Shown here piece by piece: positions 7,255 to 13,464 of a DNA stretch of 14,697 bases. Below the pieces are notes generated by a model that saw nothing but the letters and a program-made list of their open reading frames with translations, had not been told where the DNA came from and made no database searches. The position numbers and the translations under genes are program-made. Where the stretch lies: contig JAUVXT010000022.1 of assembly GCA_030603465.1 (NCBI GenBank), positions 2,501 to 17,197 of the forward strand, read 5' to 3'. Within the stretch, counting starts at the first letter, position 1. Every line of letters starts with the position of its first letter. Source of the DNA: Deltaproteobacteria bacterium. GTDB taxonomy: Bacteria; Desulfobacterota; Syntrophia; Syntrophales; UBA2210.

Positions 7255-7286
7255 AAAGAAATTAATCAGGAAGGAATAGTATTACC

Positions 7287-8798
7287 GTGATTGAACATTT
7301 GTTTATCGGATTTCAAACTATAATCGAACCTGTCAACATATTGATTCTGTTTGTCAGTCTCATTATGGGACTTGTCTTTGGAACGCTGCCCGGGCTGAGC
7401 GGCGTCATGCTTTGCTCCCTCGTCTTGCCTTTCACCTACTATATGTCACCCGTCCAGGGACTCGTTATGCTCGTTGCCATTTACACATCGAGCGTATACG
7501 GCGGATCGATTACAGCAATTCTTTTTCGTATTCCAGGCGCCCCTGAAAATGCTGCCACAACCTTTGACGGCTATCCCATGACACAAAAGGGAAAGGCTGC
7601 CGAGGCATTGGGCGTGGCAATACTCTGTTCCGCAATAGGGGGATTTCTCTCGGTGCTGATATTGATTGTCGCCGCTCCCCAGATTGCGAAATTCGCCCTC
7701 GTCTTCGGCCCCCCAGAATTCTTCGGCCTCTGCTTCTTCGGACTGAGCATCATGACGAGTCTGGGAACCAAGTCGATTGTCAAAGGCATCATCGCGGGGT
7801 TGGCCGGCATGTTCATCGGAACCATCGGTGTTACCGAAATGACTGGATACCCCCGCTACACATTCGGGCTAAAATTTCTCTATTCCGGTTTTGCCTTTAT
7901 ACCGATTATCATCGGTATCTTTGCTGCATCACAGGTATTTTCCAGCACCGAAAAAATACTGGGTGATTCCTTTAAGACAACAAAAATAGCGGCAAAATTC
8001 ATCTCGTTCAAGGAAATTATTCGAATCAGATGGACCATTGTCCGCTCCGCCATAATAGGATTCGTTATCGGGGCGCTCCCCATGGCGGGTGCCTCACTGT
8101 CGGCGTTTATCAGCTACAACGAAGCGGTGAGATGGTCCAAAAAGCCGGAATTGTTCGGAACCGGTATCATCGAAGGGATCGCAGCACCGGAAACGGCGAA
8201 CAATGCGACGACAGGGACGGCGATGGTTACCCTTCTCGCCCTGGGGATTCCGGGAAGCGTCATGACCGCTATCATGCTGGGGGCCTTTCAGGTTCATGGA
8301 ATAGATCCGGGCCCCCTGCTCTTCATAGAACACACTGATCTAGTCTATACATTATTCATGGCGATGCTTCTGGGAAATATCTTCATCTTCGTGATCGGAA
8401 AGACGCAAGTCAAGATCATCGTCAGACTTTTGAATATCGACTATCGGCTGCTTTCTCCAATTATTTTGATCTTCTGCGCCATAGGATCCTTCGCCATTCG
8501 GAACAACATTATCGACATTACGAGCATGTTCTTCTTTGGTGTAGTGGGCTATTTCATGAGAAAATTCGACTATCCCATTCCGGCCTTCGTTCTGGGACTG
8601 ATCCTGGGACCCATCGCAGAAAAGAATTATCTCCTGTCGATGCGTTTGTTTGATAGCGATATTCTTTTATTCGGCACAAAGCCCATTGCAATGGTATTCA
8701 TCGTTTTGGGAGTGATTACTCTGTTGATGCCCATAGTCAGAATCTGTAAACAGTACATGCGAACCCGCAAGGAGCAGATCACCGAAAGTAATGTCTGA
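7287..8798 (+). CDS. Tripartite tricarboxylate transporter large permease (TctA family)
   Basis: The 503-residue permease carries the substrate across the inner membrane. It has the usual TctA length and about 11-12 hydrophobic segments in two similar halves. The first half contains GTLPGLSGVMLCSLVLPFTY (near residue 32) and GGSITAILFRIPGAPENAAT followed by DGYPMTQKGKAAEALG. The second half repeats the theme with GALPMAGASLSAFISYNEA and the highly conserved EGIAAPETANNATTGTAM, then LLALGIPGSVMTAIMLGAF. It starts at GTG 7287 behind AGGAAGGA (7268-7275). It is 32 bases after TctB and completes the cassette. No TctD/TctE two-component genes are adjacent, so regulation of the cassette must come from elsewhere. 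Confidence 0.95.
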   Translation: MIEHLFIGFQTIIEPVNILILFVSLIMGLVFGTLPGLSGVMLCSLVLPFTYYMSPVQGLVMLVAIYTSSVYGGSITAILFRIPGAPENAATTFDGYPMTQKGKAAEALGVAILCSAIGGFLSVLILIVAAPQIAKFALVFGPPEFFGLCFFGLSIMTSLGTKSIVKGIIAGLAGMFIGTIGVTEMTGYPRYTFGLKFLYSGFAFIPIIIGIFAASQVFSSTEKILGDSFKTTKIAAKFISFKEIIRIRWTIVRSAIIGFVIGALPMAGASLSAFISYNEAVRWSKKPELFGTGIIEGIAAPETANNATTGTAMVTLLALGIPGSVMTAIMLGAFQVHGIDPGPLLFIEHTDLVYTLFMAMLLGNIFIFVIGKTQVKIIVRLLNIDYRLLSPIILIFCAIGSFAIRNNIIDITSMFFFGVVGYFMRKFDYPIPAFVLGLILGPIAEKNYLLSMRLFDSDILLFGTKPIAMVFIVLGVITLLMPIVRICKQYMRTRKEQITESNV

Positions 8799-8815
8799 GG
8801 GAAATAATTAATAAC

Positions 8816-8849
8816 GTTCCACTTTCCGCTTGATGGCGGAAAGTAGAAC
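8816..8849. repeat. Inverted repeat between convergent TctA and MBL genes
   Basis: GTTCCACTTTCCGC (8816-8829) pairs with GCGGAAAGTAGAAC (8836-8849) with a single mismatch and a 6-base loop. It lies 18 bases past the TctA stop, between two convergent genes, so a terminator role is natural. Neither side has a clear T run, so termination may be weak or factor-assisted. A second weaker stem (GCTTCC/GGAGGC with one G-U) follows at about 8859-8874. Confidence 0.45.
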
Positions 8850-8972
8850 CGAAAGGCGCTTCCGTGCGGAGGCAATCATAGTTCGCGTATATACAGCCAT
8901 GAATGCTGTGGTGCTAAATCATGCGCGAACTCATCAAACAACTGCGCCGGGTCAAGCGACGGGCGACTCTCA

Positions 8973-9809
8973 TCAGGGCAGGGAGATTTGTGTTCCCGCA
9001 TTGTTTAGAAAAAATCTGTCTCCCAATACCTGAGCGACGCGCATGGAGGCATAGAAGCCGCTGCAGTGGGAAAATCCCACCTTCCGGACATCAAGTTCTA
9101 TGAGTTCGCGGATTGTTCTTTCCACACGTTCCTCGGAAGCGGGATAGAGGTGCGTCCCCCCGACAACGGCATAGACGCGTTTTTCCCCTGTTATCCTTTG
9201 TGCATGGTGGATGGTATTTATAGCCCCACGATGAGCACATCCCAGTATAATAACCAATCCCACGTCGGTTTTCACAACAATGGACAAGTCATCTGCAAGA
9301 GAGTCCTGGGTGAGCTTATTCCCTTTTTTCAGTAACAAGTTTCGCTCTACAGATTCGTACTCTGTTGTCATAGCAACTTCACCGGTGGTAATCATATTGT
9401 CGGACAGTGTAAACGGTTGGGCAGTGAGAGTGAATGATCCTCCCAGAGCTTCTAATTCTTCCCTCGCAAAGGGAATGCCGGCAAAGGCCTTCTTTTTCTC
9501 ATAAGGCCGTTTCGTGTATTTCTTCTCCCATACTGCCGGATGAGCGACGATTTCCATCTCTCCCACCCGCTTCAAAACTGCCCGCAAACCGCCCGTGTGA
9601 TCATGATGACCGTGGCTTAATACGATCTTGTCAATTTTCTTGAGATCGATGCCCATTTTATCGGCATTCGCCAGGAGTATGGAGCTTTTGCCTGTGTCGA
9701 ACAGAACGGTAATTTCCTCGGTCTCCACGAGGATGCTTAGGCCCCATTCAGCAAAAAATCCGGATTTCCCAGCCGTGTTTTCACAAAGTGTGGTTAATTT
9801 AATTGACAT
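8973..9809 (-). CDS. MBL-fold metallo-hydrolase, dihydropterin-phosphate synthase-like
   Basis: A 278-residue metallo-beta-lactamase fold protein. LFDTGKSSILLANA (36-49) precedes the metal motif SHGHHDHTGG, with ligands H66, H68, D70 and H71. GCAHRGAINTI (190-200), GGTHL (217-221) and FSHCSGFYA (246-254) supply the later ligands. This motif set matches the MJ0301-type group often annotated as 7,8-dihydropterin-6-methyl-aminobenzene-phosphate synthase, a methanopterin-related activity. Bacterial members are mostly uncharacterised, so the exact reaction is open. The ATG at 9809 has a very good GGGAGGA ribosome site (within 9815-9823). It lies 174 bases downstream of the MFS gene on the same strand and may be cotranscribed with it. 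There is no signal peptide, so it is presumably cytoplasmic. Confidence 0.88.
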   Translation of the reverse strand: MSIKLTTLCENTAGKSGFFAEWGLSILVETEEITVLFDTGKSSILLANADKMGIDLKKIDKIVLSHGHHDHTGGLRAVLKRVGEMEIVAHPAVWEKKYTKRPYEKKKAFAGIPFAREELEALGGSFTLTAQPFTLSDNMITTGEVAMTTEYESVERNLLLKKGNKLTQDSLADDLSIVVKTDVGLVIILGCAHRGAINTIHHAQRITGEKRVYAVVGGTHLYPASEERVERTIRELIELDVRKVGFSHCSGFYASMRVAQVLGDRFFLNNAGTQISLP

Positions 9810-9879
9810 GCTGACTTCCTCCCATATTAGAAATTAGTTGACCACTACAGGCAATCTGCCTTTCCTGGTCTCATATGCC

Positions 9880-9893
9880 TGTGCCACGGCACA
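9880..9893. promoter_or_regulatory. 14-bp palindrome upstream of the MBL gene
   Basis: TGTGCC-AC-GGCACA has perfect 6-bp arms with a 2-base centre. That is too tight for an RNA hairpin loop but normal for a dimeric DNA-binding protein. It is about 70-85 bases upstream of the MBL start, in the gap after the MFS stop. A smaller dyad, AGGCA-ATC-TGCCT, follows at 9849-9861. Confidence 0.3.
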
Positions 9894-9983
9894 ACAAAGG
9901 AGCCTCTTGTGTGTTTAAATTTACGGTCCGTTTTGCAAACATCTTTCCATTTATCTTCCACTTCGGCAAGATTACAGAAGCAC

Positions 9984-11264
9984 CTAACTTGTTCCCTTTA
10001 ACGTATTGTTTCGCACCTTCCTCGGTGCCGCCAGCCAGATAAAGAGACAGGCCAGTATTGTTATAACGATTGACATGCCGAAGGCCCACTGGTAGCTCTG
10101 TGTTCGGTCAAAAATAAATCCAGGGAACCATGCCCCGATAGCCCCTCCGATTCCTAGAACTCCTTCCATTATGCCGTATATCAGGCCGAAGGATTTTCCC
10201 TTGAAGAGATCGGCAGCGCTAGACATGAATATGGGCGCGTTTACGCCCCAGCCGATGCCAAAAAAAATGGCAAAGGAATAGAGCAACTGCTTTTTTACGG
10301 CAACATCCAGCGCCATGAGGGAGAAGGTTCCTATAATCATGCATAGCGCCCCGAGTGTGAACGTTTTTTCCCGACCTATGTAATCGGAAAGCCATCCCCA
10401 GAATATCCGGGAAACTCCCGAACTGATACCGATGATTCCGAAGATGAAGGCTGCCGTTGCCGTATCGATCCCCTTATCCACGAGAAACCGCACATGGTGA
10501 GTGAGTACCGTATATACGATAAAGATTGCCAGAAAGAAGAATACAAGGAGATACCAGAAGCTGTCTGTTTTGATGGCCCTCTTAAGTGTCCAGTCGTTTT
10601 TTGACCACTCAGATTCAGCAGCCTCCCTTTCTTTGTTTTTTAGCCATTCTTCTTCCTTTATACCATCGGGATATAGTCCGAGATCCTGTGGTTTATGACG
10701 CAGAAAAATGCCATTCAGAGTGAGGAGTACTGTCAGGGAAAGGGCGCCTATGATTATGAAGGCAAGACGCCACCCCGAAAGGGTAATAAAATATTGTGTC
10801 ATGGGTACAAAGAGGAAGGTTCCTACACCCATGCCGGATCCGGCTATCCCGCTTGCCAGGCCTCTTTTTCGATCAAACCAGTGGGACAGTATTGTCGAAT
10901 AGGAAACGATGGCGATGGAAGTAAGGCCAACCGCAGCTATGATGCCGAAGGAAAAATAAAAATGTCCCAGTGTTTCTATAAGGGAGCAGAGAAAAAGTCC
11001 CAGCGAAAGGACCAGTATCCCCGGCACTATGACCTGTCGAGGACCGAAACGGTCAATCAATCCGCCTATAGCGGGGGCCATAATGGTGTATGTAATGAGC
11101 GCCGCCGATTGAATCCCCGCTGCGCCTCCCCGACTCCAGGAAAACTCTTCCAGAACTGCCACATAAAAGACCGAAAAGGTTGCGCGGATACCAAACCAGA
11201 AGCCCATGGAAACAAAGGCAACTCCCACAATGATCCAGCCGTAATAGAAATTTTTTGTTCTCAT
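9984..11264 (-). CDS. MFS transporter, oxalate/formate antiporter-like family
   Basis: A 426-residue carrier with about 12 membrane helices and a charged central loop (KEEEWLKNKEREAAESEW). It begins MRTKNFYYGWIIVGVAFVSM, a start typical of the OFA/monocarboxylate branch of the major facilitator superfamily. Motif A appears in both halves as GGLIDRFGPR and GWLSDYIGREK. The conserved segment after helix 4, HWFDRKRGLASGIAGSGMG, is also characteristic of this branch. I prefer the ATG at 11264: GAGAGA (11271-11276) is 6 bases before it, and the protein then begins just ahead of helix 1. The longer TTG-started reading at 11315 has no support. The substrate is probably a small organic anion, which fits the carboxylate theme of the region, but it cannot be named. 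Confidence 0.9.
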   Translation of the reverse strand: MRTKNFYYGWIIVGVAFVSMGFWFGIRATFSVFYVAVLEEFSWSRGGAAGIQSAALITYTIMAPAIGGLIDRFGPRQVIVPGILVLSLGLFLCSLIETLGHFYFSFGIIAAVGLTSIAIVSYSTILSHWFDRKRGLASGIAGSGMGVGTFLFVPMTQYFITLSGWRLAFIIIGALSLTVLLTLNGIFLRHKPQDLGLYPDGIKEEEWLKNKEREAAESEWSKNDWTLKRAIKTDSFWYLLVFFFLAIFIVYTVLTHHVRFLVDKGIDTATAAFIFGIIGISSGVSRIFWGWLSDYIGREKTFTLGALCMIIGTFSLMALDVAVKKQLLYSFAIFFGIGWGVNAPIFMSSAADLFKGKSFGLIYGIMEGVLGIGGAIGAWFPGFIFDRTQSYQWAFGMSIVITILACLFIWLAAPRKVRNNTLKGTS

Positions 11265-11632
11265 GTACATTCTCTCAGATTTTTTCAGGCTATGACGTCC
11301 GATGTCTTGGAGCAATTATTCTTTGAAGACTTTTTTTACATCCCATTTTTTACCACTCATGCGTTCCTTCCTATTGAAGCAGCTTCTTTCAGTATACTCT
11401 TTAAACGGTTGTATTCGATGCAGTCTGGTGTCTGCATGAGAGGGGTTGAGATAGTTTGCTCATATCTCATATCATATTTAAACCTGGAAGGCATCGTAAA
11501 AGAGATGACAATCTTTTTTCGATAAATTTCGCATAACTTGATCTTCCTTGTGCTATATAGTAGTTAAATGGCGTGCCATGCGCAAGAAGCGGGAATTATT
11601 TATCCTTACCGCAGGTGTGAGTTTTCCGGATT
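11265..11632. other. Divergent intergenic region between MFS and ComB-like genes
   Basis: This 368-base gap must hold promoters for both neighbours. On the minus strand a TATACT lies at about 11393-11398, and on the plus strand a TATATA lies at 11554-11559, but neither has a good -35 partner. Two small dyads are visible: ATGCAG-N8-CTGCAT (11418-11437) and ATGGC-GT-GCCAT (11568-11579). A CTCATAT tandem duplicate sits near 11459-11472. I see no gene here. Confidence 0.4.
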
Positions 11633-12328
11633 ATGAAGATTAATATTTTACAACTACTGGAGGGAGCGAAAAGGGCGGAAGGCCTCGTCGTTATCATAGA
11701 TGTGTTTCGCGCCTTTACCGTGGCCTGCTATGTAATAGGAAATGGCGCGAAAAAGATTATTACCGTGAAAGACGTTGAGACCGCTTTTCGACTGAAGGAT
11801 GAAAATCCGGGATATATATTGATCGGTGAAAGGAATGAGTCCATCGTACCGGGATTTGATTTTGGCAATCATCCCTCGCGCATTTCCGATGTTGATTTTA
11901 CAGGGAAAACGGTTGTCCTGACCACCAGCGCCGGAACCCGTGGAATCGTATGCGCGGCAAAAAACACGGATGAGATCATAACGGGAAGCTTCATAAACGC
12001 AGGCGCGATCGTCAGGTACATCAGGGAGAAAAACCCCGATGTCGTGTCCCTCGTATGCATGGGGTATTCCGCAACCTATCAGGTGGAGGAGGATACCTTC
12101 TGTGCCGAATATATCAAAAACGCTCTGGAAAATCGTGATTCAGATTTTGTGAGGATGGAGGAAATAATAAAGGATACGAGCGGCCGGAGGTTTTTTGACC
12201 CCGCTACAATGGAACATTCCCCTCCCGAGGACTTTTATCTGTGTATGCAGCTGAATGTCTTTGATTTTGTCCTGAAGGTGAGGAGGGGTGAAAAGAATTT
12301 ACTGGCCCTTTTCAGGGAAAATGTTTAA
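11633..12328 (+). CDS. ComB-like 2-phosphosulfolactate phosphatase family protein
   Basis: This 231-residue protein belongs to the ComB family. Its founding member removes phosphate from 2-phosphosulfolactate in coenzyme M synthesis and needs magnesium. Visible signatures are VVIIDVFRAFTVACYVIGNGAKKII (residues 19-43, in the usual DVxRA form), LIGERNE then GFDFGNHP (63-81), KTVVLTTSAGTRGI (92-105), GSFINA (118-123) and EEDTFCAEYI (152-161). The length is normal. No other CoM gene (ComA, ComC or ComDE) is in the window. Bacterial ComB relatives are widespread in organisms that do not make CoM, so the true substrate is uncertain. The ATG at 11633 has only a weak ribosome site. Confidence 0.85.
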   Translation: MKINILQLLEGAKRAEGLVVIIDVFRAFTVACYVIGNGAKKIITVKDVETAFRLKDENPGYILIGERNESIVPGFDFGNHPSRISDVDFTGKTVVLTTSAGTRGIVCAAKNTDEIITGSFINAGAIVRYIREKNPDVVSLVCMGYSATYQVEEDTFCAEYIKNALENRDSDFVRMEEIIKDTSGRRFFDPATMEHSPPEDFYLCMQLNVFDFVLKVRRGEKNLLALFRENV

Positions 12329-12527
12329 TAATTAACATTACTGGATTTTTCGAAATTATCACCTCTTTCGCATTTCGGTTGATGAATCGTCGCATAAACA
12401 CCTTTTCGCTTGTCTAAGATGCTTTTTGATAAATCTAACCTCGATAAACGGGATAAGCGCGTTAACGAAATTATTTTCCGCCAGAAAGCAAATTCTAACT
12501 TACTAATCAGACTATGGCCAGATAGTC

Positions 12528-13256
12528 ATGGAAAAAATCTTAAAAAAACTGTTCGGCCTGTTGACCATTGCGGCGATCTTTGCCGTCTCCTGTCCCTGTT
12601 CCGTGCCCGCATCAGGGAATCAGGGATTCCTGACCGCGAGACAGTCAATGGTGGAGGCGCAGATTGTAAAAAGGGGAGTCACAGACAGCGCCGTAATAGA
12701 GTCTATGCTGTCCGTCCCCCGTCACCTCTTTGTCCCCGAAAAATATATTTCCGCCGCCTACCATGACACACCGTTGCCGATCGGCTACGGACAGACGATT
12801 TCTCAACCCTATATTGTGGCATATATGACCGAGATTTTGAAAGTGGGAAGGGAAGACACCGTCCTTGAAGTGGGAACAGGTTCGGGTTATCAGGCGGCCA
12901 TTCTGTCGGCCCTTGTGAAGAAGGTCTATACGATCGAGATTATTCCGGAGCTGGCCCTCGAAGCGGCCCATCGATTGAAAAAATTGAATTATAAAAATGT
13001 GGATGTAAAAAACAGCGACGGTTACTACGGGTGGCCGGAGCATGCCCCATTCGACGCCATAATTGTAACGGCGGCTGCGGGACACATTCCTCCCCCCCTC
13101 GTGAAGCAGCTTAAAAAGGGCGGCAGAATGATCATCCCCGTCGGGGGATCCTTCATGGTTCAGAGCCTTGTCCTTGTCGCGAAGGATAAAGATGGAACGA
13201 TAACCACTGAGAACGTTATGTATGTTCGTTTTGTTCCCCTTACAGGTGAGCGCTGA
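12528..13256 (+). CDS. pcm: Protein-L-isoaspartate O-methyltransferase with N-terminal export signal
   Basis: PCMT repairs aged proteins by methylating L-isoaspartyl residues with S-adenosylmethionine. The 242 residues include a full catalytic domain: RQSMVEAQIVKRGVTD (38-53), VPRHLFVPEKY (63-73), LPIGYGQTISQPYIVAYMTE (83-102), the SAM motif VLEVGTGSGYQAAI (112-125), the acidic IEIIPE (136-141) and FDAIIVTAAA (175-184). Ahead of it is an extra segment of about 33 residues not found in the roughly 208-residue cytoplasmic enzyme. It has basic MEKILKKLFG, then a hydrophobic core, then SVPA as a likely signal-peptidase site near residue 28. Two Cys (22, 24) lie in the core, but the lipobox is poor. 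An exported form is odd because SAM is cytoplasmic. The ATG at 12528 has almost no Shine-Dalgarno. The enzyme family is sure; the location is inferred. Confidence 0.92.
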   Translation: MEKILKKLFGLLTIAAIFAVSCPCSVPASGNQGFLTARQSMVEAQIVKRGVTDSAVIESMLSVPRHLFVPEKYISAAYHDTPLPIGYGQTISQPYIVAYMTEILKVGREDTVLEVGTGSGYQAAILSALVKKVYTIEIIPELALEAAHRLKKLNYKNVDVKNSDGYYGWPEHAPFDAIIVTAAAGHIPPPLVKQLKKGGRMIIPVGGSFMVQSLVLVAKDKDGTITTENVMYVRFVPLTGER

Positions 13257-13268
13257 TAGATGGAAAGT

Positions 13269-13454
13269 TTTGAAAAAATGGTTTTTCAATGCTCAGAACA
13301 TTTTTTCGACCATTCTATGTCTCGCTCCGCTGCAAATCCAAAACTCGCGCTTGGCGCTCAGACATTGGATTTGCGGGCGCTACGCTTCGATCAAGAAGGG
13401 TTAACGAAAAAATCTTGATTCGCCCTCAAAACCATATTTTTCAGTTTTTCAAAG
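13269..13454. repeat. Nested inverted-repeat element of about 185 bases between pcm and the next gene
   Basis: Several arms are nested around one centre near 13353. The outer arms are TGAAAAAATGGTTTT (13271-13285) with AAAACCATATTTTTCA (13428-13443), one base indel. The middle arms are ATTTTTTCG (13300-13308) with CGAAAAAAT (13405-13413). The inner arms are GCAAATCCAA (13332-13341) with TTGGATTTGC (13365-13374), and at the apex is GCGC-TTG-GCGC. Alternative local stems also exist: TTGAAAAA-ATGG-TTTTTCAA (13270-13289), and ATCAAGA (13390-13396) with TCTTGAT (13413-13419). The layout suggests a folded RNA or a palindromic dispersed repeat. The right end reaches the AAAGG ribosome site of the next gene. 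Confidence 0.6.
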
Positions 13455-13464
13455 GTCTAAGATA

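Noticed and set aside
9826..9854. TTGCCT-N17-TCTAAT as a sigma-70 promoter for the MBL gene
   Set aside because: The predicted start near 9819 would fall inside the Shine-Dalgarno, leaving no usable leader.
10695..11525. 276-codon plus-strand open frame opposite the MFS gene
   Set aside because: It is antisense to a clear 12-helix transporter, has low-complexity polar composition, and lacks a ribosome site.
11568..11583. TGGCGTGCCATGCGC upstream of the ComB-like gene as a sigma-54 site
   Set aside because: The spacing fits, but both elements deviate from consensus (TGGCGTG and GCGC); too weak to call.
12345..12490. Possible second degraded copy of the nested repeat (shared words GTTAACGAAA and GTCTAAGAT)
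   Set aside because: The matches are short, in AT-rich sequence and without the paired arms; chance cannot be excluded by eye.
12645..13289. 214-codon minus-strand open frame opposite pcm
   Set aside because: The plus-strand frame has full PCMT motifs; this frame is a shadow without recognisable domains.
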